60,000 nucleotides of DNA from Antedon mediterranea (lineage: Eukaryota > Echinodermata > Crinoidea > Comatulida > Antedonidae). Below the pieces are notes generated by a model that saw nothing but the letters and a program-made list of their open reading frames with translations, was not told the origin of the DNA and made no database searches. Where the stretch lies: positions 33,221,795-33,281,794 of the forward strand of contig NC_092670.1 in assembly GCF_964355755.1 (NCBI RefSeq). The letters are read 5' to 3'. The position numbers and the translations under genes are program-made. Positions 1 through 11,689 of this stretch are shown here, one piece after another (position 1 is the first letter of the stretch; each line of letters starts with the position of its first letter).

Positions 1-27
1 ATAAATTATAACAACATCTCAAAAAAA

Positions 28-651
28 AATTGAAACTTATAACGATATAATGAATGAGCAACTGTTGGAAAACCACTACGTTAAACTAAAAAAATTGCTT
101 TTCTACAAGCATTGGATTGCCAGTGGAATTATTCGTATTAACGACATTATTAAAAATAAAACTTGTTAACATCAAAAAAAATACTGGTGAAACTACAATG
201 TAAAACAAACTGGTTAAATAAGTATTTTGTGCATTACTAAGGCAATACCAATTCAGTGGAAACGTATTATTAAGAATGCAGATATTTTCAAATGTGATGA
301 AAATAATGAGTTAGTTGGGACCAAAATAAGATTAATACTACCAAACTAATATACTCATAGTTTGTGAAAGAATATTTCATTATTCCAATGTCACAACTAA
401 AATGGGAAGAGTACTTCAATGATAACAACATATATTGGAAAACATCTTGGTTACGAAAAGTATGTAAAATGAAGGATAAGAAACTAGCACAATCAATTAT
501 AAGATGTAACATAGAATACTGCTTTCCAACAAACGGCTTTATTAGTGGAAAGTTAAAGAAACACAAACGTGTGACAAATGTGGATAAATTGAAAATGAAA
601 ATCATTTGTTTTTCAGTTGTAGATTCATTCAGAAATTTTGGAGGAAAATAG
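28..651 (+). pseudogene. Tx1-like LINE fragment, C-terminal region of ORF2 (decayed)
   Basis: Broken reading frames match, segment by segment, the C-terminal part of the fuller LINE at 16660-21130. LLENHYVKLKKLLFYKHW near base 70 aligns with the later copy's LWENKYITSASGKSLYFKIW, and a stretch near 232-272 matches its IPCLWKEIIFN. A typical LINE tail follows: tryptophan-rich KTSWLRKVCKMKDKKLAQS at about 440-500, then CDKCG and ENHLFFSCRFIQKFW in shifted frames (570-640), the usual Cys/His finger region. Stops and frame changes show it is dead. The fragment runs off or starts near the left window edge. Confidence 0.65.
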
Positions 652-679
652 TTAGTAACATTATCACAATAATATATCA

Positions 680-1709
680 TCTATATATAAATTTACGTAA
701 GGGCAAAAATCGGTAAATCGCGCGTTACTTCTAAAATGTTCACTCAATGATATTATAAAGTTGGTTCGTTCTTTCGGTACTGATTTTAACCCCTTGATGT
801 AACCCTGTTTACTAATTAAATTGAGTTAGGTAATTGTTATTGACGATTAAAACGAATTTAGGTTCAACAATTTGCCCCAAATAGGGATGTTTTCCGATCG
901 TTCTGTATATACTGTATAATGGATGCCCATCTTGAAAAATACCCGCTTTGCATTTTCCTATCTCCTCTTACGATAATTGTTTTTAGTAGCTGAAAACTGG
1001 TTGAACAGCTCCAGTACAGCATCATAATGTTGAAGACGACTTTCTTTAAAAATAATTTTGTGATAGATTTAATATACGTTTATACAAAAGGATTGCTTGG
1101 CAATGAATGGAACATTCCAATCTCTCAGTTACCCACATTTGGTATAATACAAGTAGTTAAATGTATGTGCGCTTCCAGGATAAACTTAAAACCTTTGACA
1201 ATAAATACATAAACCATTTTGTCCCATTTGAAGCAATTTTTTAATGTGAGCGTGATGGTACTGTTTAAACACATAATTAAACTGTATTACTGACAGTTGC
1301 TGCTTAATAGTATTAATAATAATGCAACAAATATATACGTTGTAGTGGTGTATCGTTACATGTTCCTTACTATTTCAATCGACTATGACAGTGACAGTCT
1401 CAATAAAGTATTACATCGTAAATGTTTTGTGGTATATTATTTATAAAACAAATATGTCATATGATAATGAATATATTTTAAAATGGTTCCTCTTGGCACC
1501 CACCCTCTTACCATCCCTTAACCCTAACGTTACGTACACAATACACATTGGATTAGTTTAAATTTGACTCAAGTAATTCCCATGGTGCTAATTTTAGTTG
1601 ACTACTTAAATCACCGTGTCTATTTATTACATACATTTGAAAACGCCAGTTTTTTACGCTGAAATTACTGTGTATTCGAGAAAATACTGTGTATTCGATA
1701 ACCATCTAG
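680..1709 (+). mobile_element. Helitron-like non-autonomous element, copy A (3' hairpin deleted)
   Basis: The element starts TCTATATATAAATTTACG right after an A and ends ACCATCTAG right before a T, with no target duplication. The interior matches copies B (6418-8152), C (11690-12979, reverse) and D (25140-26600), including the blocks around GGTTCAACAATTTGCCCC and GTATCGTTACATGT. The terminal foldback of the other copies is missing. They carry two direct ACCATCT words flanking the hairpin and this copy has one, so a deletion between them explains the loss. No protein-coding capacity is seen. Helitron assignment rests on the TC start, CTAG end and A|T insertion. Confidence 0.68.
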
Positions 1710-1863
1710 TATACATAAATACGCCGTAGTAGCAGTTTGAAAAACGGTACCTGTTCCAAACGTGACGATATAGTACTTAATTATGTAGGCCTACTTAATG
1801 TGTATGTACACATGTTTGTATTGGCTTACTGAATAAATAAGTTAAGTACTAAAATAGACTTAC

Positions 1864-1927
1864 CATCACAAATGACGTAATGGATAGCAATGACAATTGA
1901 TAGTAATATATATCCTTTTGTTCCCAT
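1864..1927 (-). CDS. signal-peptide exon of a C-type lectin-like gene (copy A)
   Basis: A short first coding exon on the minus strand: ATG at 1927, a hydrophobic leader reading MGTKGYILLSIVIAIHYVIC, then a GT donor (GATG|GTAAGT) at 1864/1863 in phase 1. It is nearly the same as the leader exon of copy B at 9254-9317, which splices in frame to a CTLD exon. The matching CTLD exon would lie at lower coordinates, where there is now a Helitron copy and LINE debris, so it is either outside the window or lost. Product by homology: small secreted calcium-type lectin. Confidence is moderate because only the leader is visible. Confidence 0.5.
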
Positions 1928-1929
1928 TT

Positions 1930-4900
1930 TGTTTTACTTTCACCTAACTCTGCAGGAAAAGCCTAAAATCAACAATCCTGTTTTAAAAAGTGGAAACTTT
2001 TTCTGATAAAAAAAATTAAATTAAGATAACTAAAATACAGCAAAATTTACTTCTTTTGCAGACTTTATTATGTATATACAGTCGCTCTCAGAAACAAAAC
2101 TGAATTTAAAAGTAAGATAGACAAACAATCTGAAAAATAATTGAACCAATAATATCGTATTATATACATTTGCTTATTCTCTAGTTTTCCGTCCCACGAC
2201 GTCACAGCAGCTCTCTCAGTCTCAAGTACAATATTAAGTAACAAAATAGCAACTTACAGTAATTAGGCTAAACGTACATGTTTCCTCTGAAAATTAAACG
2301 TAATGACCGAGTATTTACAACAATACAAATGTCAATAGCTATCATACAGATATTTCACTTCTTGTATCAAATGCATTTGTTTCTGACTTACGTTTATTAG
2401 GAAAATATACGAACACTTTGCTATTGTTCACTGAAATTAAAATTTAATGAGAATTTTATTAATATATGGCATAAATCGTTATTTCAAAGCATTTCAAATT
2501 TTTGAAGACAACGGAATAACTTTGTATACAACCGTAACAAAAATAAAACGATGCCAAATTAATTTAATTTAGGAATAAATTAGTTAGGCTTATAGCTGAA
2601 TATGTCTAAGTAATAAGTGAGAAATTGCTACTAATTTAAAATTATAATTAATTTGTTGTGGCTATTAAAATCTAAATAATTATATTATAAGAAAATATAA
2701 ATAATGTAATTATTTTATAATTTATATATTATAAAATATGATTACAATCAAAAATTATGTATAAAAGTAATAATATAATAAGATATAAGAAGCACATGAT
2801 GATTACAGCTGACTACATTTAAAATGAATTATATTTGTACATTATACATGTATACTTAAATTTAATTATTCAAAATATAACATCATAAGAATGTGTGTGT
2901 AAGTTAAGAAGAAAGTGTAAAAAAGCTATATAGTCTATGTAATGTATTTATAAATGGAAAGAATAAATGTGAGACACACCCACCAAAGAGTAAAAACGGG
3001 AGTATATGCTCATCAAAATGTAAAGGAGTTTTATCCAATAAAGTAGTGGATTGATATATGTACAACCAACGGGTAGAAAAATGATCTTTATTATAAATGA
3101 AATCAGCAAAAAATAACTCTGTTTCTACTTCAAACCAGAACAGATATAAATGTCACTGAAATAAGGTACAATAAAATGAGTATGATCTCACTCACTTTTC
3201 GACGGCAGACCCTTAACATGCATATAAAATTTTTAAAAAAACAGCTATAAAGAGAAATGAACAACACCACAAAAAACAACAACAAGTGTGATTTCCGCCG
3301 TCTGAAATTAACCCTGCGATGTTTTCAACACTGATGCGTCGTCGTTTCCCACTTGTGATTGCACAATACAGTACTTTGCGTCAATACGTCGTAGCGCTTT
3401 GAGAATGATGAATCTTCAGTCATATTCATAAGTAGGCCTATGTGATGTGAATATCGTGATGTACATGAATAAGGATAAATAAATGTCTAATTAGCTTTAA
3501 TTAAGTACGTTCTTAAATTAATTTAAGGCAGGAATATTACATCTATTCACCACTCTACAGTTTTACATTACCAATCATTTCTGGGTCCCATAGATCATAT
3601 AATCAACACACCTCAAACCTGTTGTGTTTATGTAAATTGTGCCTTATGGTTATGCATCCAGTCTTCAACTAACAATAGTTTCAGTTGACTAACAATAGAA
3701 CAGCAACGCCAAAATCAAACGGGTGAATTTGATTGAATAGGTTTTCTTAAAACTAATTGTTATCAACAAACGTGTATATTGAATGAAATTATGATTTAAA
3801 ATTACAAAGCACAATTTATAACTCTTTCCTCTTGTACAAAAATGAAGTTTTTTGGACAAGTAGTTAATTACTTTGAATTTAAAATGTTGATTTCTACCGT
3901 TGTCAGTTATTACATTTTTAGAACTTTAGAATTACTGGGCGGCTACAAAAACCGGTCACTTTTTGGTCATTGCTTAAACAAACTACTAATATTTTCGTTG
4001 TTAACTGCATCTCATCTTTACAATGTAATTTTTCTTTTGACATTTTCACCTCATCGGCACAAGATCATCATCGCTTTAATATACAGTGTTCAAAAGTTAG
4101 CGTTAAAAAGGTACACACTGGATGGTTTACCGTCTGGTTAAATACCCACACACGCACATAATTTGGGAACGCCCATGAGGTACTAATGGTCTGGAAAAAC
4201 GAATTAAATCCAGTCAAATAGAATGTTTCAATAATTACATTTTGTTGATGTAGGCCTTCTGTTTTAGAAACTTGGTGTATAATATATTTTAAAAAGTGTT
4301 AAAAGTTCCTGTATTCACTAGGAATTCCTAATTTAATAACAATACACAATTCCTATATTGTTGAAAAAATGGAAATTACAGTAACTACTGGTAGCCACCG
4401 AACAAAACATTAATAATGAGTGCTGGACGTTGGAATACTGACTGTGAGATCAGCATTGCTTGTGTCTTTAAGCAAGACACTTTACTTACGTTTCTTATTT
4501 TCACCCAGAAAGGGAAGACAGGCATAGCCTAGAATAATCTAACATTAACAAACATAATATGCAGATGTAGATAACTTGAGTTTGATGTATGGAAACAAGC
4601 ATCATTATACTTGACAGCATTGGAGCTAGTTTATGGCACTGATATAATATTTTATCTTGATACGATTGTTGGTGGAACTTAATCTTTGACACTTTGAACG
4701 CCGCCTGATGATGATTCTTGGTACTGTAATTTACAAAGAATGACAATTTGCATTATAAAAAAGGATTCAAAGCACGTCATTAGCATATAAAACATATCGG
4801 GTCCAATTACAGTTGAAGGGATTCTTTGTCTAAATGTGTTAGATGATGGATGTGTGTGATTGTTTCTGTATCGTATGGCAGGCCTATAGAAATTAAACAA

Positions 4901-4932
4901 CCATACCTAAATCGAAACTCAACAAAAAAAGT
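1930..4932. other. AT-rich non-coding stretch
   Basis: No convincing exon, RNA gene or intact element is visible in these 3 kb. The part near 1960-2110 resembles the flank upstream of lectin copy B (about 9340-9500), consistent with duplication of a lectin unit including its 5' flank. Bases 3295-3430 share a GCGTCGTCGTTTCCCACTTG block with a repeat at 53560-53640, so this is a decayed MITE-like fragment. The open frames near 3842-4161 have no codon pattern or family resemblance. Confidence 0.5.
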
Positions 4933-5200
4933 AGGACTGTTGAGCAAATGTTGAAATGTGCAAAAAGTCACATTTGTGGAAACAACTACATTTGTGCAAA
5001 CATGTTGCCTTCAAAATGTGCAAACAACCACATTTGTGCAAACATGGCATGTATCGTCGTGTATGTATTAGTGGATTATACATTTTTACAGATTTGCACC
5101 GATGAAGGTGCCATGTTTGCACAAATGTGGTTGTTTGCACATTTGAAGACAATATGTTTGTACAAATGTGAATTTACACATTTCACGGCTCAACAAGGAC
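4933..5200. mobile_element. Foldback element with terminal TGTTGAGC repeats and AGGAC target duplication
   Basis: Bases 4938-5195 form one long imperfect inverted repeat. The outer ends are TGTTGAGC and GCTCAACA, and each arm is built from internal repeats of ACATTTGTGCAAACA. Flanking 5-bp direct repeats AGGAC at 4933-4937 and 5196-5200 are the likely target-site duplication. No ORF makes sense inside; apparent frames on both strands come only from the repeat. The class is uncertain (MITE/foldback). Confidence 0.7.
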
Positions 5201-6417
5201 TATGAACAGAGTACAGAATTGGTATGTTTATTATTTAAGATGGCATGAAAAAATGTTAAAGCTTCAAGTTGTGTAGTACGGTACTTTGATGTCATTGACT
5301 GTCACAACGGGACTGTTACTTTTGTATTAAAATTAAACTGTTTTGTACAGTATTGTGGTAAGAAGATTTCAGTGCTATGCGAGATATACAACAATAATGC
5401 GAGTTAGAAAATTAGTTTTTAATTGAACAGAGTATTCGTAGAATATAATTAAAAACGTTTAAGCATTCACCGGCGTTTTTTACCAGTGCACGCTGCAGTT
5501 GTTGTTGCTCCTTTATTGTTAGTGTAGCGCCAGCACGTGTCTTTATTTGGAAGCCATTTTTGTGTGACGTCAAGGCCGGGAAAATTACATTTTTAGATTT
5601 GTCGCAGTCAATCATAAGATCAAAGGACTGTTACAAATTCATATCTTGACATGGCAAGCTGTCCTTCCTGTTGTTACATTACCTTGATCTGATTTTATAG
5701 ATGAAATGTACCACATGCATTGAAAATAATAACACTAACTGTGACTTACACTGTTCACAGATAGCTTGAAAAGTCCAGCTGGCACATGGAACCTTGCGCC
5801 AAAAACCGCCAACTGTATGATCTAGAATTGTACACTCCTCCGTTCCAGGGTTACTGTACCAATCTAAAAGGTCATACTATAATTTTAGCCAATTTATTCC
5901 TTAAATTAAATGTTAGCATATACAAATTCTATTTAAAAACAAAAATATTTTTCGATGTTACACAATGCAAATGACCAAGCGTTTCAAAATAGGAGCGCCA
6001 TTAACCATACCTAAAAGCCAACAATATTATTAGTATATGTTTGAGGTCAACTCGCTCCTATTTCTGGTAGAGCAACGATTATTCTCGGATAAGGAATCTA
6101 AACCGTAAGAACAGAGTATACAGTTTGCCCGTGTGCATGCACTTTTAAGAACCAATTCCATTTTTTGAGACGAGTTGGGAGATACCACGGTGTACTGATT
6201 CTCAAAATTGCCCTTTTCAAGGGGATTACCACCAATCTGATAGGACAGTGATTAATTAAAAATAATAATAATAATTTTATAATAATAATTCTTCCTAAAT
6301 ATGGTCTTTAAAAATGTAAACAATACATGTAAATAGATGTAATTATACTTAATAAACAGAACAATTCTTTATATTATAAAATTTTTAAAGAGGAGACCGA
6401 CATTTTGCCGTTACGTA
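5201..6417. repeat. Non-coding; contains a dispersed repeat shared with 51060-51260
   Basis: No gene is recognised. From about 5990 to 6240 the sequence (a GTGCATGCACTTTTAAGAACC block, then a GAGACGAGTTGGGAG-like block and a CGGTGTACTG block) resembles the start of the 103-bp minisatellite at 51060-51715. In that array the corresponding words are GTGCACTTTTAAGAACC, ACATGAGTAGGGGG and CGGTGTAATAG. This is therefore a single diverged copy of a dispersed repeat that was amplified in the VPS13B intron. Confidence 0.45.
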
Positions 6418-8152
6418 TCTATATATAAATTTACGTAAGGGCAAAATTCGGTAAATCGCGCCTTACTTTTAGAATTTTTACTCGATGGTATGTAAAGTTG
6501 GTTCGTACTTTCGGTACTGATTTTAACCACCTGATGTAACCCTGTTTACTAATTAAATTAAGTTAGATAATTAGTTATTGACGATTAAAACGAATTTAGG
6601 TTCAACGATTTGCCCCAGATAGGGGTGTTTTCCGATCGTGGTATACACTGTCTAATGGATGTCCATCTTGAAAAATACCCGCCACAAAAATGCGAGGAGG
6701 CTTCGCATTTTCCTATCTCCTCCTACGATAATTGTTTTTAATAGCTGAAAACCGGTTGAACAGCTCGAGTACAGTATCATAATGTTGAAGACAGGCCGAT
6801 TTTCTTAAAAAAAATACTATTTTGATAGATTTAATATACGTTTATACAAATGTATTGATTTGCGATGAATGGAACATTCCAATCTCTGTGTCGTTCCACA
6901 AGTGTCTATTCCCTCAGGCGTCGTAAAGGAAAGTACTGTATACTAAATTTACGTAAGGGCAAAATTCGGTAAATCGCGCCTTACTTTTAGAATTTTTACT
7001 CGATGGTATGTAAAGTTGGTTCGTACTTTCGGTACTGATTTTAACCACCTGATGTAACCCTGTTTACTAATTAAATTAAGTTAGATAATTAGTTATTGAC
7101 GATTAAAACGAATTTAGGTTCAACGATTTGCCCCAGATAGGGGTGTTTTTCGATCGTGGTATACACTGTCTAATGGATGTCCATCTTGAAAAATACCCGC
7201 CACAAAAATGCGAGGAGGCTTCGCATTTTCCTATCTCCTCCTACGATAATTGTTTTTAATAGCTGAAAACCGGTTGAACAGCTCGAGTACAGTATCATAA
7301 TGTTGAAGACAGGCCGATTTTCTTTAAAAAAATACTATTTTGATAGATTTAATATACGTTTATACAAATGTATTGATTTGCGATGAATGGAACATTCCAA
7401 TCTCTGTGTCGTTCCACAAGTGTCTATTCCCTCAGGCGTCGTAAAGGAAAGTACTGTATACTCATAACAGAAATTCGATCCATTTTTTTTTTCAATCTGT
7501 GCTGCAGAGGTTGGATATAATTTTTTTTTAAACGGATAATGAGCTAGCGTTTTCAGTCGCCGTAATTTAATATTTATTACCGATTAAATCGAATTTATGA
7601 TTTGCCCCGAATAGAGGTGGTTTTCACAAATTGTTTAACATTATATATAAACATACGTCGTAGTGTATCGTTACATGTACTGTACTATTTCAATCGACTA
7701 CGACGGTGATAGTTTCAACAAAGTATTACATCGCAATGTTTTACTGTGTTTAGTGGTATATTATTTGTAAAACATGTTAATTAATATTTCGTTACAAAAT
7801 AAAGAATATATTTAAAAATTGTTCCTCTTTGCACCCATCCTCTTCCCCATCTCTCAACCATAATGTTACATACAAAACACAAATTAAGTTTGTTTAAATT
7901 TGACTTAAACAATTGGTCTCATTTTGTGACAACTTTCTCATTCGGAAGTAATTCCCAGCAGTGTGCTAATTTTAGTTGAGTACATAAATCACAGTGTCTA
8001 TTTAATCGTTCCTGTAAACGACATATATTATTGTCCTGCATTATTGTACATTTGAAATCGGCAGTTTTTTAAAGCTGAAATTACTGTGTATTCGAGAACC
8101 ATCTGTGAGCACGACCTAGATGGTACGCGAGCGAAGCGAGCGTACCATCCAG
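6418..8152 (+). mobile_element. Helitron-like non-autonomous element, copy B with internal tandem duplication
   Basis: The copy begins A|TCTATATATAAATTTACG at 6418. It ends with the foldback CTAGATGGTACGC...GCGTACCATCCAG at 8152, followed by T, so the terminal CTAG has decayed to CCAG. The first 518 bases after the terminus are present twice head to tail (6426-6943 and 6944-7461), which accounts for its greater length. The rest is collinear with copies C and D. No coding capacity is seen. Confidence 0.72.
6426..7461 (+). repeat. 518-bp tandem duplication inside Helitron copy B
   Basis: Units 6426-6943 and 6944-7461 are almost identical. I see only a few differences, such as CCGATCGTGG versus TCGATCGTGG and a shifted A/T run near the unit's later part. 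The junction is GTATAC|TAAATTTACG. The other copies of the family have the segment once, so the duplication arose in this copy and is young. Confidence 0.85.
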
Positions 8153-8576
8153 TGTATGTAATTGTTGATAACCGTCGTTCAAATAAAGATGAGATTTAAA
8201 TTACTCAAACGAGTTATTCTGTTAAGTTAATTTCAATACATCTTACTTATAGAAGCATTAATGGGTAAATAGTATTATTTTGAGTAAAACATTATTTATA
8301 GGGGTTGACAAAATAAGAGAGGGGAGAGAGAGGTGGGGGAGAGAGAAAACAGAACAACAACACTTTTAACTGCTATAAGTTTGGTAAGTTAATAACTTTG
8401 AGTTTTTATAGAACCTGTTTTCGGATTGTGAATCATTACAAGGTGTGTGTATGACCATTCTCATTCTCAGAGATTTCCTCATCTGTCTCGTTTCTAGTTT
8501 AAATCACGTTTGGTATAACGGCTATTTTTAGACTAATTGATTATATTCGATCATATACAAATGTATTAAATCATAC

Positions 8577-9317
8577 TTGTATAGGTAGATTTGCTCCCAG
8601 ACAGCCATTCAAAGTCACCATCACTATCCGAATCAACGTAGCCAATCCAAGCTCTTTGTAGGACTGTGTTGGAATATTCACTAAGTTGGTCATCTAACCA
8701 ATTGTTTTCGTCTTCGCTCAAAATTTCAACTAACTTGCCATTGAATCTTTGGCATTCTTCTCTAACGGAATTCCACGTAGCTATTTCATTGGTGAATAAG
8801 TAGCATTTAGAAAATGTAGCATTGTAACGCCATCCAATAGGACATTCTAAGAATGAAATAAACTTAAAAATGACCTTATTTTTATTTTTTATTCGGATTT
8901 GGATATTGTGAACAGTACGTCTAAACTTGTTAGATAGGCCTTTTTTGTCCTACTGTGTTTTTTTCTTAATTCGGCTCCAATAATACTAAGACAGAGATAC
9001 CTTCACAAAAGTAAAGGATGAAGTATTTATTTTAGTAATATGGAGTTTTATATCTCCCTGGTAGTTTTCTCCTTAGTTTTAATTCTGTAGATGCCATATT
9101 TGGATTTTGTGTATTAATTTGTCATAATGATTTTTAAATATATCTCAGCCCGCCATGTTGGTGCTGAGAAACTCAATACCCTTACTATCAATTCTGTATT
9201 TAATTTTTCTTGTATATCCCCTTATATAATTTTAGTCAAAATTTGAAACTCACCTTCACAAATGACGTAATGTGTAGAAATCAAAATTGACAGTAATATA
9301 CCTCCTTTTGTTCCCAT
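8577..9317 (-). CDS. secreted C-type lectin-like gene, copy B (two exons seen, 3' end missing)
   Basis: Exon 1 (9254-9317) gives the leader MGTKGGILLSILISTHYVIC and ends at a GTGAG donor, phase 1. Exon 2 (8577-8846) starts after a TTCTTAG acceptor and continues in frame. It encodes the N-terminal half of a C-type lectin domain: the first Cys pair (ECPIGW, SKCY), TWNSVREECQRF, then the hallmark RAWIGYVDSDSDGDFEWLSG. It ends at ACAA|GTATG. The second half of the fold (Ca2+/sugar-binding loop and last two cysteines) should follow at lower coordinates, but Helitron copy B begins within 430 bases and I find no further exon. The gene is probably truncated. Family knowledge: such proteins bind glycans outside the cell. 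Confidence 0.72.
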
Positions 9318-10004
9318 TTTTACACCGGTAAATAACCTGTAAACACACCATGAAGTTCTGGGTTAAAAATGACAATCCTAATTTTAAGCAGTAATTTATG
9401 TTGCAGCGTAAACTTGGTGGAAATAAAAATAAAATATACAGAAAACCTTTAGACTTGATACTTCTTTTGCTGAAGGTCTATGCTACAATATATAAACTGT
9501 TCATTCTGAACTAAAGGCGTGTAATAAAAACATAAACGATAAATATTAGTAAACGCATACAGCGTTGATTGGCGTACGAAAATCTAATATTTTTGCTAAA
9601 AACGAACGCATTCATTCTTCAATTTTCTCGTCACAGCATTATATAACTTTATCATTTTTTAATCTAACAACACTTACAATTAAGTAGGCTAGATAAAAAT
9701 TCATAACAAATTAACACTTTCAATAAGTAGACTAACAGAGAACTACCTGTATAGTGTTTAGTGAAAAAACTTAATTAATGTTGCTATAAATAGAAACTCC
9801 AAATACCAATCACACATTATACTCCTTTAGAACAATTTTATTTGTTTGTCAATATCAAACATAATATCATTGTTACTACAAGGTTCCATATACGTTAACG
9901 TTTATTCGTAACAATTAAGAACACTTACCAATTCATTGTTTAGTGAAATCGATTGTTATTATTAGAACAGGTACGTTTGTAAAGTAATTCAGAAATTCAG
10001 TCAA
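9318..10004. other. Upstream flank of lectin copy B, non-coding
   Basis: AT-rich sequence with short blocks similar to the flank of lectin copy A (about 1960-2110). No exon or element border is recognised. Confidence 0.4.
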
Positions 10005-10312
10005 GTAGTGATGGCATTGAGTAAAGTACTGACGACATCCCGTAAAGGGTGATGACATTCAATACTGTAGTTATGACATTGAGTAAAGTAGTGACGCATC
10101 CAGTAAACTAGTGACGATATTAAGTGAGATTAAGAGAGATTACGTTCAGTAAACAGACATGACATTTAGTAAAGAGTGATTACATTTAGTAAAGAGTGAT
10201 GACATTTAGTAAAGAGTGATTACATTCAGTAAGAGCGATTTCATTCAATACTGTTGTGATGACATTCAGTAAAGAGTGATGATATTCAAAAAAGTAGTAG
10301 TGATGATATTGC
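10005..10312. repeat. Degenerate tandem repeat, about 20-bp unit
   Basis: At least a dozen imperfect copies of a unit like GTGATGACATTCAGTAAAGA are seen. They are most regular at 10160-10280 and decay to both sides. There is no coding meaning. Confidence 0.8.
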
Positions 10313-10727
10313 GCATTATGTGAAATGTTCACATACTAGGTATACAAATGGAATCTCGATTGATAATGAAACTAAAGGACAAGCTTGATCCCTCGATAGA
10401 TACTTCATAATATGATCGTCAATAATAACCAGTCATTAGTCATTTCTAATTTAAGTTAGACAGAAAATCACTTTAACTTGGTTTAATACGTATAATAAGT
10501 ATATTATTATTCTTTACTGCATATAACACATTCTTACACTATTGCCATCGAAATCAAACTTGCACTATTGTATATGCATGTGTAAATTATCAAAAATATT
10601 TTGCTACTTTTGAATTTGTACTTGACTTAATCATGATAAACAATGACTACTGTACATGATTTGCTTGTAGCTCAATCAATTTAATGCATCCTTTTCATCA
10701 TTTCTTTTAATGTAATATCATCTGTTA

Positions 10728-10922
10728 AGCCTGTTTTCATGTCGACGCTATCATCGTTAATCGTTAAAAGTTCAACGACGATCGGTTGAAAACGATCAAG
10801 TTGAAATGATGACAATTAGCGAGTACCGTTTCCTGTAAATCGTTAACATTTCAATGTTTACGTAGGAGATCGCCGATTATTGTTAACGATAGCGTCGAAT
10901 AACGTCGACAAGAAAACAGGCT
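10728..10922. mobile_element. MITE with AGCCTGTTTTC ends and TTA target duplication
   Basis: The terminal inverted repeats start AGCCTGTTTTCATGTCGACG on the left and read AGCCTGTTTTCTTGTCGACG on the right complement. More inverted similarity lies inside, in CGACGCTATC...TTAACG blocks. Flanking TTA at 725-727 and 923-925 of the 10-kb block (10725-10727, 10923-10925) fits a 3-bp duplication. A 3-bp TTA/TAA target is typical of PIF/Harbinger elements, so I infer that class. It has no coding capacity. Confidence 0.75.
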
Positions 10923-10925
10923 TTA

Positions 10926-11689
10926 GTAAAAGAAAGCGTCCGTTACATAGGACGTTGTGAGAAATGTCCTACCTCATCGACAGGTGGTGAACATCGTGTT
11001 GGTGGTAATGTTAAACAGCTACAAAAAGTTACAAAAACAGAAAACTGTTCTCTACAGTCATTTGATTGTAATGCCCAGCTGAGCAAATTGCATTATAGTT
11101 AAACTCAAAGTTTGTTCAAGTTTTATAGTAACTTTTGCTTGTATTGGTTAGGTTTTACAGCATTCAATACAAAATAAATGTTGCATTGACCCACTTTTTT
11201 TTAATTATGTTTCGCTAACAAAGTGTCTCTTACAAACTAGAGTGAATTCAATATGTTTATTTTTTAAATTGTGATTCGCGGGGGAATCAGAGCTATGCAG
11301 TAATTTACTAACAAATATGTGTATGTTAACATTTTGTATTTATTTGAGGAAAAAATACCAACTGTATGAACGCTCAGTCACGTTTTTCTTCAATCTGTTG
11401 AGACATAAACAGGAATAATATTGGTTTATGAAAGATTAATTAAGTTAATATATTAGTATGTTTACATTATACTTGTGTACATCATTGCCATTTGTTTTAG
11501 GCCCTATCACGTGTTTATCAGTACTGTATTAGTTTTTGTAAACATTTTGAGAATGGTGTCAATCTTATGAATTCTTCCCATTTAACTTAAAAACATTAAT
11601 TATTTTGTAAACTAATAGTTATTAACATATACATGCCTTATTCCTATGTTAAACAATTAAGGCTATATATTCAGTGTTAATTAAATATA
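10926..11689. other. Non-coding spacer
   Basis: AT-rich DNA without a recognisable exon, repeat array or element border. Confidence 0.4.

Noticed and set aside
3842-4161. Overlapping open frames of 99 and 63 codons
   Set aside because: No family resemblance, no splice structure, composition as in the AT-rich surroundings.
4919-5205. Cys-rich open frames on both strands
   Set aside because: They arise from repeated ACATTTGTGCAAACA words in the foldback element, not from a protein family.
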